Below are positions 28,404-37,664 of a stretch of DNA of 64,000 nt, one piece after another. The notes under the pieces were generated by a model, which was not told the DNA's origin, searched no databases, and was given only the letters and a program-made list of their open reading frames with translations. Positions within the stretch are counted from its first letter, which is position 1. Every line of letters begins with the position of its first letter. This DNA comes from Zhongshania antarctica (lineage in GTDB: Bacteria; Pseudomonadota; Gammaproteobacteria; Pseudomonadales; Spongiibacteraceae): the NCBI RefSeq assembly GCF_014202945.1, contig NZ_JACHHW010000002.1, positions 248,001 to 312,000 of the forward strand, given 5' to 3'. The position numbers and the translations under genes are program-made.

Positions 28404-30398
28404 TCAGAAGTAGATTATATCTTCTACTCGCACTTTACCTTTAGCCAGCCCCAACTTCATTGCCGGTGTTTTAGCGTCTTTTTTACTGACAAGGCAATAG
28501 TTGTAATAAACACGAAAAATATCGAGTAGCTTCTGAATCATTGCTGGATTGTAAGGACTATAGCCATACCAAGTTCGGCCTCCACTTGATGCTGACTTGA
28601 TGGGGCGTTCAATCATGCTAAGGCGACGTCTAGCTTGCATAAAAAATCGATCAATTCCAAATGCGCTTGCCATATAAAAAAGTTGAGCCTGATGATCTAA
28701 GTCGTAATCCCCCATGTCAGTTAGCCAGCATACTGCTTTTTCTGGTTCGTATCGTTTAGCGATCGGGTGCAAAACCCATCGATCCCTCCATGGCCCTAAT
28801 TCCTCAACCCGTTCAAGTTCGTCTCGAATTAGGGCCAGGTGCGCCTCCTTTTCAGTTGCTTCAGGATTGACAAGAAGGTAGGCCCGGACTCTTGCTGCCG
28901 TCATTTTGGTAGCTTCAATTTTCCTGTCTATAATCAGATCTTTTAAGTATTTTACGTACCAGCCGTCAGCGCTTCGATCTTTAACTCTATCGCCAAATGT
29001 GGCCATAAATGCAGCCCTGATTCCAGATTCTTGATCCATGTAAAATCTAACTTTCTCGGTATGCTTAAACATTTCTTTTAGAAAGAAGAAGTGGCCATAC
29101 ATCGTGTATTCAGAGTGAACCTGCATACCGTTAACAGGTAGCTGCATTGATTCTTCAAAATATTCACTCACTTCAGTATCCAGCCGCTCAAGAACACGGT
29201 TATATGCTTTTAAAACCTCATCAATGACATTTCCGCTTTCCGAGTCTTCGGCTGATATTTTAGCTTCTGTAATTGCGACCTGCTCAGCAGGTGTAACTTC
29301 TTGAGATGAAAAGATTCTTTCGATATCTTCCGGTGAAAATGACAGCTCGTATTTATATTCTAAATCTCTAATGATCTGCTCTAGCGAGGTCATGCGCCGA
29401 TCACGATCTATCTCTTTTTGGCTTGAAAGCTTTTCCCTATGCTTTTTCTTAGATGCAGCAACAGCCGAATTATAATCGTCTTCTAGCCAATAGTGCCCCC
29501 ATTGACGGAAAGCCTGATCTTTATCAAGGTCACCTAATAATTTCGCCTCTTGATTGATATCAGCAGGCTTGAACGTATCATCATAATTAACAGTAAGCGG
29601 GAAGACATAGCCCGATCGGTTATCTGCGGTACCAACACCCATGAATTGAACGTGCCTACGAATTTTCGCGCTTCGCCAGTTGGAATGATACATCTGCCTA
29701 TCTGTACTGAGATAAAGCCTCTTATGCGATATTTCTCCGCTCAAGTATCGTCGCTCTCGATCTCCGATAAATCGCATGCACTGATCATGAAAAAAATCGA
29801 TGCGTCGGTAGAGCGTGTGTTTATCAATATCTGTTATTTCTAAAATTCTTCCCAAAGGCATTTTATTCATCAAAAGTTTGAATAGGATGATATTAAGGTG
29901 AGTATCTGTCTGTCGCCTTACTGGACGGATTCTTATGGAGAAGGTTTTTCCACATCCCTCAGCTTTACACTGATATCTGGCCGAACCGGAATCGGTAACT
30001 CCGAATTTACGATACGCGCTAGGGTGCGTGTAGATTCCAAGCGCGTGATGAGCGCACGCCTCATTCCTGCATGATGGTTCATCACGCCTAATATAGCCGG
30101 CGATACGATTAAGTTCCGATGCTATGCCAATATTCGACTTGGCAGCAAAGACCTCGCCACACGACTTACATTTATAGGCTGGCGCTCTTTTGCCAACAGC
30201 AACTAAGGTATAGCATGGGTCTGCGCCCGTCTTTTTACCACGACTACTACCTCTTTCACCCTGCGTAGCAGGGATATGGAAGTTAGCGCACTGAGGGTTT
30301 TTACAGAAGTTTACTTGAATGCCCTGGCAGGCTTCTGGGACACGCGGGTCTTTTATGGGCTGATGATCTGTCGGAGATTTTACCGGCGGCATTTGCAT
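28404..30398 (-). CDS. Large zinc-finger DDE transposase
   Basis: A 664-residue protein. The N-terminus has two tandem zinc-binding units: C32-x4-C37 with C77-x2-C80, and C110-x4-C115 with C144-x4-C149, each second pair in a Y-x-C-K-x-C-G-x-x-F context. A helix-turn-helix follows (GRILEITDIDKHTLYRRIDFF). Putative catalytic triad: D233 (LYLSTDRQ), D455 (FYMDQESG) and E597 (MIERPIK), with a ~150-residue charged helical insertion between the first two. The end (YYNYC...KTPAMKLGL) is typical of DDE integrase-fold transposases. The ATG at 30392 (third codon) is better spaced from AAGGGG than the one at 30398. Confidence 0.82.
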   Translation of the reverse strand: MQMPPVKSPTDHQPIKDPRVPEACQGIQVNFCKNPQCANFHIPATQGERGSSRGKKTGADPCYTLVAVGKRAPAYKCKSCGEVFAAKSNIGIASELNRIAGYIRRDEPSCRNEACAHHALGIYTHPSAYRKFGVTDSGSARYQCKAEGCGKTFSIRIRPVRRQTDTHLNIILFKLLMNKMPLGRILEITDIDKHTLYRRIDFFHDQCMRFIGDRERRYLSGEISHKRLYLSTDRQMYHSNWRSAKIRRHVQFMGVGTADNRSGYVFPLTVNYDDTFKPADINQEAKLLGDLDKDQAFRQWGHYWLEDDYNSAVAASKKKHREKLSSQKEIDRDRRMTSLEQIIRDLEYKYELSFSPEDIERIFSSQEVTPAEQVAITEAKISAEDSESGNVIDEVLKAYNRVLERLDTEVSEYFEESMQLPVNGMQVHSEYTMYGHFFFLKEMFKHTEKVRFYMDQESGIRAAFMATFGDRVKDRSADGWYVKYLKDLIIDRKIEATKMTAARVRAYLLVNPEATEKEAHLALIRDELERVEELGPWRDRWVLHPIAKRYEPEKAVCWLTDMGDYDLDHQAQLFYMASAFGIDRFFMQARRRLSMIERPIKSASSGGRTWYGYSPYNPAMIQKLLDIFRVYYNYCLVSKKDAKTPAMKLGLAKGKVRVEDIIYF

Positions 30399-30435
30399 AT
30401 CCCCTTACATGTATATCTATACAGTGTAAGGGGAT
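30399..30435 (-). promoter_or_regulatory. RBS-sequestering palindrome at the transposase start
   Basis: ATCCCCTTACA (30399-30409) and its exact complement (30425-30435) enclose TGTATA-TC-TATACA, giving a nearly continuous 17-bp stem. On the mRNA strand the 3' arm contains the AAGGGG ribosome-binding site of the transposase. Only transcripts starting upstream of 30435 contain both arms. Confidence 0.75.
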
Positions 30436-30461
30436 TGTAGCAGAGGCGGCTGGAATATCAA
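30434..30461 (-). promoter_or_regulatory. Transposase promoter, -35 in the terminal repeat
   Basis: Read on the minus strand, TTGATA (30461-30456, the inner end of the right terminal repeat) and TACAAT (30439-30434) are separated by 16 bases, each 5/6 to consensus. Expected start of transcription is near 30427, inside the 5' arm of the palindrome. Confidence 0.6.
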
Positions 30462-30481
30462 CAGATAGCCGCACTCCCTTT
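30456..30481 (-). repeat. Right terminal inverted repeat
   Basis: 26 bp, reverse complement of 26458-26483 with two mismatches; carries the transposase -35 element. Confidence 0.93.
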
Positions 30482-30490
30482 GCACAAGGC
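30482..30490. repeat. Target-site duplication, right copy
   Basis: GCACAAGGC, identical to 26449-26457. Confidence 0.92.
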
Positions 30491-30504
30491 CGGCTTTTTG
30501 GTTT

Positions 30505-30581
<77 letters not shown>

Positions 30582-30718
30582 GAAATGGGTACTTCACGAA
30601 GCGCGACACTATAACAGAGAGGGTTTCCCGCCTCAATCGGCCGCGGCCATTTACTTACTAATACTGGGCGAATATGGGCTAAGCAGCCAAAATGCGATCA
30701 GTTTGCCTAGGCACCGGT

Positions 30719-31378
30719 TTAAGCCAGCTTAAGCCACTCTTTGAGGCTGTTACCGATATCGACTATTTCCTCGTTGCAGACTTCGTGCTGCATGGAGTAA
30801 CTGCGGTACTTTGGCTTATAGCCCATGCTTAGCAAAATTTGATTAGCAGTATGTCCCATCGATTCCTGCACCATTGGGTCTTGGGTTCCGTGAAAAATAT
30901 GAATCGGCAGTGCTTTGTTCGCTTCCGAGAGCGTCACTTCCTTTGCAGTGGCGAAATACGTCGACATGGTCATTAAACCGGCCAGGGGCTTGGGGTATGA
31001 AAGCGCCGCGTGATACACCACGGCGCCGCCCTGACTAAAACCCGCCAATACGATGCGCTCGCTCGCTATACCGGCATCCAATTCGCGCTGTATTAATTCG
31101 CCCACGGCGGCGGCCGATGACTCTATCTGGACCAGGTCAATTTCCCGCTCTATCGACATAGCCAGTATGTCGTACCACGCCGGCATCACCATACCGCCAT
31201 TTATCGTGACAGGTATCTCTGGGGCGTGGGGAAACACAAAACGAACCCCGTGCTTGTCTGGCAAACCGAGATGAGGGACTATCGGCACAAAATCGTGGCC
31301 GCTAGCACCCAAGCCGTGCAGCCAAATTACAGTCGCATCGTGCGCGCCTTTCGGTTCTATTACTTCACATTTGAGCAA
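30719..31378 (-). CDS. Carboxylesterase, alpha/beta hydrolase (YpfH/EstB-like)
   Basis: A 219-residue phospholipase/carboxylesterase-family hydrolase. The oxyanion motif is WLHGLGASGHDF; the catalytic triad is S115 (GFSQGG), D167 (GTQDPMV) and H198 (QHEVC). Cytosolic, no signal peptide. The family hydrolyses short acyl esters with broad specificity. Single gene, divergent from the NADAR gene. Confidence 0.92.
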   Translation of the reverse strand: MLKCEVIEPKGAHDATVIWLHGLGASGHDFVPIVPHLGLPDKHGVRFVFPHAPEIPVTINGGMVMPAWYDILAMSIEREIDLVQIESSAAAVGELIQRELDAGIASERIVLAGFSQGGAVVYHAALSYPKPLAGLMTMSTYFATAKEVTLSEANKALPIHIFHGTQDPMVQESMGHTANQILLSMGYKPKYRSYSMQHEVCNEEIVDIGNSLKEWLKLA

Positions 31379-31659
31379 GGTCTCGCTCCTTAGCGGTTAT
31401 AAATTTTGGATAGAATATCACGGTCAGTCTAGTCAAGCCCCTACACAATCGCACTACCCAATGAATGACACCACGCTAATTCCGTATTAAATTTCACACG
31501 AGTATTCCGCTCAACTTAGCCCGCAAAATCGCCGCGAAAATAATTCAAAAACTAGCGCAATGCCATCGACGCCGACAATACGCCAGCATTAGCAACAGGC
31601 CCCATGGACAAAAGCCTTTATACTATTGGCCTTACCGTTGTTTGATTTGGAGTAACCAG

Positions 31660-32127
31660 ATGCTGTTTGATGAAAAAGAGAAGAAATTGCTCACGCTCAC
31701 AAGGGACGATGCGAGTCACCCATTAGCATCCTATGCGAAAAAATATTTCAAGCTGGATGGCTTCGAGTGGCCTTCGGTAGAGCACTATTACCAAGCGATG
31801 AAATTTGATGACGCCGAATATCGCGAACAGATTCGTCTAGCCGCTCACCCAGCGGATGCAGCTAAACTCGGTAAAAGTAAACGACACCAACGCCGCAAAG
31901 ACTGGAAGAAAAATAGCGTAACCTACATGACCCGCGCTACCTATATTAAGGCCCGCACCCATGCAGAGGTTGCTCAGATGCTATTGGAATCCGGCGACAT
32001 GGAAATTAAGGACCTGAGTCAGTACGACTACTTCTGGGGCAGCGGTCGCGACCTGCGCGGTGAGAACGCCTTTGGGAAGATGCTGATGGGTGTTCGGAAA
32101 AAACTGAGGGAAGAGCTGGTAAAATGA
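31660..32127 (+). CDS. NADAR family protein, YbiA-like N-glycosidase
   Basis: A 155-residue protein from the ATG at 31660, with TTTGGAGT 8 bases upstream; an in-frame TTG at 31642 is less likely. Conserved NADAR blocks are PLASYAKKYFKLDGFEWPSVEHYYQAMKF and DYFWGSGRDLRGENAFGKMLM. Characterised relatives (YbiA) cleave the N-glycosidic bond in riboflavin-pathway intermediates, while others occur in ADP-ribose or defence contexts. Here it is a lone gene, so the housekeeping role is more likely. Confidence 0.88.
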   Translation: MLFDEKEKKLLTLTRDDASHPLASYAKKYFKLDGFEWPSVEHYYQAMKFDDAEYREQIRLAAHPADAAKLGKSKRHQRRKDWKKNSVTYMTRATYIKARTHAEVAQMLLESGDMEIKDLSQYDYFWGSGRDLRGENAFGKMLMGVRKKLREELVK

Positions 32128-32291
32128 TTCGTATATAGTGTTAGAGCGCCAAACAGTATTACGCTGACAAATTCATTACCAAGGCGCGAATCACTGACGT
32201 ATCGGTTGAATCACCTTCGTTTAAGTAATTATTCAAAATAAAAATAACAAATAGCTGGTTAATGAACACATGAAAAAATTAACAAAGTCCC

Positions 32292-32313
32292 GCGTCATTT
32301 TACCGTCATGTAA
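32292..32313 (+). promoter_or_regulatory. Pho-box-like direct repeat
   Basis: Two adjacent 11-bp units, GCGTCATTTTA and CCGTCATGTAA, share GTCAT in register, as in PhoB sites (TGTCAT repeated every 11 bp). A weaker third unit starts at 32314. The site is 42 bp upstream of the DUF3604 gene. Confidence 0.35.
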
Positions 32314-32354
32314 TCTGTGTAAACTCGCCGCCTGCATTTTCGTCGGGGTGTACC

Positions 32355-35132
32355 ATGCATAAATTACAACCAATTGCGCTACTATCATGCTTACTGCTTT
32401 ATGCGTGTGGGGGCGGTACTTCAAAGGCAATTCCGCAAAACAGTGAAAATGTTTCTGCGCCGCCCAGTAATCACATAATCATTTCCGGTGAAGATCACAT
32501 CGCCCCAGCACTTGAACACCGGCTTTATGCCAACACGGAATCAACGAAGCCACTTCCGGGAGAATGGGTCTGGTCTGTTGATCAGGGCGAATCGCTAATA
32601 CAAAACTTACAGGTGGATGGCCACGTTTTGCGTTTTACACCGTTTGAGACAGACGGCGTACATCGGCTTCGTTTTTCCGTAATATATGAAGAGAGCACAG
32701 ACCGCATAAGTGCCAGCAAATCACTATTCTTGCATCCCGCCGATGACGAGACGATGGCGCCTCTAGTATCCGCAGGCGACCCATTCACAGCCGATGAAGC
32801 CAGCGCGACCACACTTCAGGGCCGAGCCCAAGCCCAAGGGGGGCGAAGTATTCGACGACTCCAGTGGCAGCAAATTTCCGGGCCACAGGCGCAAATTATT
32901 GGCGCAAATGATCAAGATCAACTTTCATTACTGCTACCCCAAGTACGAGTCGCTGACGAGATACAGTTCCGCCTCACTGCCAGCGATAGCGGGGGCTTTC
33001 GCAGTGAAGCAAGAGCAGTGGTTTTCATCCGCAACAGCCTGGCCAATCAGCTTCCCGAAGTAAATGCCGGTCCTGCTAAGCAAGCAATGGGCAGAGAACG
33101 TGTTCACCTCAATGGTGAGGCTATTGATCCTGATGGCGATATCGTGGGTGTGCAGTGGCGTGTACTTGCCCCATTTGCGCACATAGCGATTGAAAACGCC
33201 GACCAGTTTCAAGCGAGCTTTATTGCGCCTAACGTAGCAGAAGCCACTGAGCTAACACTGCGATTGCGAGCAAGTGATGATGAGAACGGATATAGCGAAG
33301 CCGATACCGTTATCACAATCCTGCCTGGCGCCAATACGGCCCCGACAATTACGGTATTTTCAGTAGATCCCGGCGTCGCGTATAATGACGAAATCGTCCA
33401 CTTGTCCGCCGACGCCAACGATGCCGATGGCGATGATTTGCACTTCTCATGGCAGATCCTCCATGACGGGGCGAGCGCCGCGATCGCGCTGCGCAACGAG
33501 CATACCCCCAAGGCTAGCTTTACTGTTCCGCAACTCGATAATGCCTACAACGCAGAGGTAGTGCTCGACGTCAGCGACGGTCGCGCCATCAGCCGCCAAA
33601 CCTACAATGTTCAATTACTTCCCCGTCAACAATCCCAGCCTGATGCCGTGTCCTGCCTAATCGCGCCATTGCAACAGGGTTGTCCGCTATACCCAGTCGC
33701 GGCACTTTTGGATGCTCAAAATTTTACATCCTGCCGTAACCCCTTAGACGAGAGCTGTTTACTTGGCGATCTGATTGGCCCCGCACTGCGACAGTGTTTA
33801 AATGAAAACGACCCCAGTGATTGCCGTGACGGACTTCAGCAACTTTATGACCCAAGTTACGTTCTGGAACAACTGGGCACCGAACATCCGGCAGACGCCT
33901 GCACTCCAGCCTATGATAAACAAAGTTTTGAGCATTATATCGGCGCCTTGCATGAACATACCGGTTACTCAGACGGCGTGCCCATGACCAAGCCTGCTGA
34001 CGTATTTCGTGAAGTGCACCAAAAAGGCTATGACTTTGCGGCGGCATCCGATCATTCAGACACACTGCAAATACCCCTTTCTGTAGGTCTGGGTCGCGCT
34101 GAGTGCCCACCGGAAAAATTTCTATACTGTGTGTTTCTTGTCGATGAAACGCGCCCCCAGGACGCACTCGCAAAGTGGGCCGCAACCTTAAACCAAACCA
34201 CCACAGCAAGTACCCCTGAATTTACAGCCATTCGTGGCTTTGAATGGACATCTGACCGCTTTGGACATGCAAATGTGTTTTTCTCGCAGAATTTTATCAA
34301 CGCGAAAACGGGGATGGGCTATGCCGTGAGTATGCTTGATTTCTGGCAGTGGTTCTCTTACCCCGCAGCCTTTGGCGGCGGCAATGACGGCTTGTTAAGT
34401 TTTAACCACCCTGGCCGTGAAGACTCGATAGAAAGTGTCTTTGAATCTTTAGGCGGCGACCCCGCATACACCTTTAACGACTTTCGCTACGTCCCGGCTG
34501 CTGACTACCGCACAATAGGGCTGGAGGTTTTCGGCAAGGGCAGCGAATACGATAGCGACGGCCCCAATGGCAGCTGGCTAGCTTACGCCTTGGACAAAGG
34601 GTGGCATCTCGCCCCCATCAGCTCGGAAGACCACCACGGCTTAGCCTGGGGAGACAAAAGCCTGCCTAAAACCGTACTGATATCTCGTTCACGCAGCCTC
34701 GACGATTTGCGGGAAGCGATGCTCGCTCGACGCGCCTATGCTCTCGCCCAAAATTACGACGATGTGAGGGCCACATTCTATATTGACAATAAACCTATGG
34801 GATCTCGTTTGCGGCGCAGTAGCGGGACGGCGATGCCAATTCACGCAGAGGCTTTACGCGCGGGACAAACCATGACAACCGCGCTGATCCAGCTGGTTGG
34901 CCCAGGCAATGAAGTATTCGCAGAATCTAGAGGTGGAATATTGCAGACCGAGGTCACCGCCCCCGACACCAAAACCTATTTGTTTTTGCGCATTGTGGAT
35001 ACCGCTGCACAAAACCGACCAATCGTTTTCACCGCACCGATATGGATCATGCCGGGAGAAGAGGCGCTACCCCCTTGCCTGCCACCTGAAATATGGCGCG
35101 GTGATAGCTTATTTCATCCCGCTGCGCCCTAA
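32355..35132 (+). CDS. DUF3604 (PHP-like) surface lipoprotein
   Basis: A 925-residue lipoprotein with lipobox LLLYAC (Cys18). Residues ~135-430 hold three Ig/PKD-like repeats (for example AIDPDGDIVGVQWRV and ANDADGDDLHFSWQI). A DUF3604 domain starts near residue 525, with PHP-type metal-binding motifs GALHEHTGYSDG, AASDHSDT and SSEDHHG. PHP proteins are metal-dependent phosphoesterases, so an external phosphoester hydrolase is plausible but unproven. It is followed by a TonB-dependent receptor gene on the same strand, 159 bp away, hinting at a scavenging pair. Confidence 0.82.
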   Translation: MHKLQPIALLSCLLLYACGGGTSKAIPQNSENVSAPPSNHIIISGEDHIAPALEHRLYANTESTKPLPGEWVWSVDQGESLIQNLQVDGHVLRFTPFETDGVHRLRFSVIYEESTDRISASKSLFLHPADDETMAPLVSAGDPFTADEASATTLQGRAQAQGGRSIRRLQWQQISGPQAQIIGANDQDQLSLLLPQVRVADEIQFRLTASDSGGFRSEARAVVFIRNSLANQLPEVNAGPAKQAMGRERVHLNGEAIDPDGDIVGVQWRVLAPFAHIAIENADQFQASFIAPNVAEATELTLRLRASDDENGYSEADTVITILPGANTAPTITVFSVDPGVAYNDEIVHLSADANDADGDDLHFSWQILHDGASAAIALRNEHTPKASFTVPQLDNAYNAEVVLDVSDGRAISRQTYNVQLLPRQQSQPDAVSCLIAPLQQGCPLYPVAALLDAQNFTSCRNPLDESCLLGDLIGPALRQCLNENDPSDCRDGLQQLYDPSYVLEQLGTEHPADACTPAYDKQSFEHYIGALHEHTGYSDGVPMTKPADVFREVHQKGYDFAAASDHSDTLQIPLSVGLGRAECPPEKFLYCVFLVDETRPQDALAKWAATLNQTTTASTPEFTAIRGFEWTSDRFGHANVFFSQNFINAKTGMGYAVSMLDFWQWFSYPAAFGGGNDGLLSFNHPGREDSIESVFESLGGDPAYTFNDFRYVPAADYRTIGLEVFGKGSEYDSDGPNGSWLAYALDKGWHLAPISSEDHHGLAWGDKSLPKTVLISRSRSLDDLREAMLARRAYALAQNYDDVRATFYIDNKPMGSRLRRSSGTAMPIHAEALRAGQTMTTALIQLVGPGNEVFAESRGGILQTEVTAPDTKTYLFLRIVDTAAQNRPIVFTAPIWIMPGEEALPPCLPPEIWRGDSLFHPAAP

Positions 35133-35291
35133 ACCCATATCCAGCCAAAGACGAATCAAAACAAGAAAACCTGCCCCGAGCGAATTTTGTCGTCTGCGGA
35201 CAATAATGGCGGGGCAAGCTAATAACTTAGCTAGCACGCCACACTATCGTTAACTGCTATATACCCCACAATAAAATACATAGGGAATTTA

Positions 35292-37664
35292 ATGAGCAAG
35301 CACGAGAAAATGTCGCGCTCTATACAGGCCCGCAGCACCCTATTTGGTGTACTCATTTCGGTGGTAGGTGTGTCGGCGTGGGCAGCTACCCCCCGAATGA
35401 TCGAAGAAGTGATTGTGACGGCCAACAAGAAGGCCGAAAGCGCGCAGGACGTACCCTTATCGATATCGGTTATTAGCGCTGATTTCATTCAGGAATCGGG
35501 CATTGCCGACGTCAGCGAAATTACCCGCTACATCCCCAATGTCACCTTTGATGCGTCCTTGGCCCTTTACACCACCATCACCATACGCGGCTTTGGCACA
35601 CCGCCATTGGGCGTTGGGTTTGAGCCGTCGATTGGTTTAGTCATAGACGATGTACCCTATGGGCGATCGACCTTCGCCCAAGATGCGGTGTTTGATATTG
35701 ATCGCCTCGAAGTATTACGCGGCCCGCAAGGTACCTTATTCGGGAAAAACACCTTAGGTGGCGTATTAAATTTCCACACTATGGACCCAACCGCAGAACC
35801 TGAAGGCTTTATTAAGCTCGGGCGTGGCGAAAACATCGAAAGCAGCACTGCAGAGGCCGCCTTGTCCGGCCCCCTGATAGGCGATAGTTTACTCGCCCGC
35901 GTCGCAATGCGTGTCAGTGCCGCCGACACCTTGGAATTTAACAGCACACGAAATGAGCAACAGACCCAAGACGATAAGGCGCTGCGCTTAAAATTAGCAT
36001 GGCTCATTAGCGATTCACTGTCGGCTAACTTTACCGGCCTCTACGCGGAGTCAATGACTAAGGGCTACACCCAGTCGTTAACCAAGGCTAGCGAACGCAG
36101 CCTGCGGGTATTTCGCGAATACGACCCTAAAGTTGAAGCCGACGCCTACGACCAAAATACCTCCACTGACTCACCGACTCGCTCAGATCGCGAAGTTCAA
36201 GCGGCATCACTCAGTCTCATCTGGCGACCAGATAGTTTAATTGGCATTCAAGCTCCGGAACTCACCGCCATTGCAGCTTGGTCTGAAGTCATCATTCCCT
36301 ACTCGTTAGACGTTGATTACTCCCCAGTAAACTTAGTTGCCTTTAATGAGCCGCCCGATGGAAACCCTTACTCATCCAGCTCACTGGAAGTGAGACTCGC
36401 AGGTGAAATAGCACCGCCATTTGGTTTGGGCGAAAGCCTCGACATGGTCGTTGGGGTATTCGCCCAGCATTCGACCAATAGTGTTTTTCAAGAAATTGAT
36501 GTCGACCTGAACGGCCTTATTGCCTTTGGCCGCGCGGGGGCCATAGTGCAAAACATCCAGTTCCCCCTTGATCCTATATTGATCGGTCTCCCGGTCGATA
36601 CCAGCGGCCTCATTATTGGCGGCTTAGAGCGGGAGCGCTATATTTCTGGAACAGATGCCGAAACCGACTCCTTTGCGCTATTTTCGCAATTCAACTGGTC
36701 TTTCACCGAACGCTTAACAGCGACGTTTGGATTGCGCTACGGCGCAGACGAATCCAGTGGCGCGTCTTTTTCCCAAGTTGCTGACGGCAACAGCATTTCG
36801 GGCGGCTCGCTCAATCAGCGCAATTTTGACGCGCCGAACCTCAAACGCAAAGAAACCAATGTTTCGCCCAAGTTCGCTTTAAACTACGCCGTATTGCCCG
36901 ATGTGAATGTCTATATGAACGCGGCTAAAGGCTTTAAGGCCGGCGGCTTTGATCCCGCGCCACTCAATGATGATCATTTACAGTATGACGGTGAAGAAAC
37001 GCTCACCTATGAAGCAGGTATAAAATCTCGCCTGCTTGGTGGATCGCTCACGCTCAATATGGCGGTTTTTGATAGTGATGTTAAAAACCTACAAATCCGC
37101 ACCTTCTCTGGCGTTACCCTCACGACCTTTAATGCCCCAGAGTCGGCCAGTCGCGGCGCCGAAATGGACTTTTTCTGGCTGCCGCCCATCGACGGTTTAA
37201 GCTTAGCAGGGAGTCTCGCCTATTTAGACGCCAACTACGTCTACTTTCCAGAGGGCCCACCGCTGTTCACACCTGAACAAGATCAAACCCAAGACCTCAG
37301 CGGCAGGCCCTTACCATACGCACCGCGCTGGTCAGGCTCGTTGTCGCCGCGCTGGGAAATACCGCTGTTTGGTAGCGACCACCTGCTCGGCAGCATTCGC
37401 ATGAATATTTCGTACACTGGCGAACGCTACCAAGACTCTGATATTGACCCGAACACCTTGCAGGATGAAATTACACGTATTGATGCCGGCCTGGGGCTGC
37501 GCTCAGAACGCGATCAATGGTCTGTTAATTTTCAAGCGCGCAACCTAAGCCGAGAGCAAGATTCTGTTTTAATTCTCGATCAACCCTTAATTCCGGGTAA
37601 CTACACAAAAGCCCCATTACCCGACCAAACAACCTACCAAATGGATGTAAGGTTTAGTTTTTAA
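35292..37664 (+). CDS. TonB-dependent outer-membrane receptor
   Basis: A 790-residue receptor: signal peptide (hydrophobic 17-30, cleavage near AWA), TonB box EEVIVTANKK, plug with QDVPLSISVISADFIQE and DRLEVLRGPQGTLFGKNTLGGVL, and a beta-barrel ending TTYQMDVRFSF. AGGGAA lies 6-7 bases before the ATG. It is unlike the receptor at 23685 in barrel sequence. The adjacent DUF3604 gene suggests that the ligand may be a product of that hydrolase. Confidence 0.92.
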   Translation: MSKHEKMSRSIQARSTLFGVLISVVGVSAWAATPRMIEEVIVTANKKAESAQDVPLSISVISADFIQESGIADVSEITRYIPNVTFDASLALYTTITIRGFGTPPLGVGFEPSIGLVIDDVPYGRSTFAQDAVFDIDRLEVLRGPQGTLFGKNTLGGVLNFHTMDPTAEPEGFIKLGRGENIESSTAEAALSGPLIGDSLLARVAMRVSAADTLEFNSTRNEQQTQDDKALRLKLAWLISDSLSANFTGLYAESMTKGYTQSLTKASERSLRVFREYDPKVEADAYDQNTSTDSPTRSDREVQAASLSLIWRPDSLIGIQAPELTAIAAWSEVIIPYSLDVDYSPVNLVAFNEPPDGNPYSSSSLEVRLAGEIAPPFGLGESLDMVVGVFAQHSTNSVFQEIDVDLNGLIAFGRAGAIVQNIQFPLDPILIGLPVDTSGLIIGGLERERYISGTDAETDSFALFSQFNWSFTERLTATFGLRYGADESSGASFSQVADGNSISGGSLNQRNFDAPNLKRKETNVSPKFALNYAVLPDVNVYMNAAKGFKAGGFDPAPLNDDHLQYDGEETLTYEAGIKSRLLGGSLTLNMAVFDSDVKNLQIRTFSGVTLTTFNAPESASRGAEMDFFWLPPIDGLSLAGSLAYLDANYVYFPEGPPLFTPEQDQTQDLSGRPLPYAPRWSGSLSPRWEIPLFGSDHLLGSIRMNISYTGERYQDSDIDPNTLQDEITRIDAGLGLRSERDQWSVNFQARNLSREQDSVLILDQPLIPGNYTKAPLPDQTTYQMDVRFSF

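Larger units (their letters stand above)
26458..30481. mobile_element. 4,024-bp transposon with HEPN passenger gene
   Basis: Bounded by 26-bp terminal inverted repeats that match at 24 positions (both ends begin AAAGG-AGTGCGG read inward) and flanked by a perfect 9-bp duplication. It contains a large transposase-like gene (28404-30398, minus) and a convergent HEPN-motif gene (27056-28246, plus), plus a terminator near its left end. Removing the element and one duplication copy rebuilds a perfect 23-bp-stem hairpin after tRNA-Arg, which confirms the boundaries. The 9-bp duplication and zinc-finger N-terminus recall IS1-like elements, but size and transposase length do not fit a family known to me. 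Confidence 0.93.

Noticed and set aside
31660-32127. NADAR gene considered part of a defence island extending from the transposon.
   Set aside because: It lies outside the element, past the tRNA and an esterase gene, with host-like base composition and no partner defence gene.
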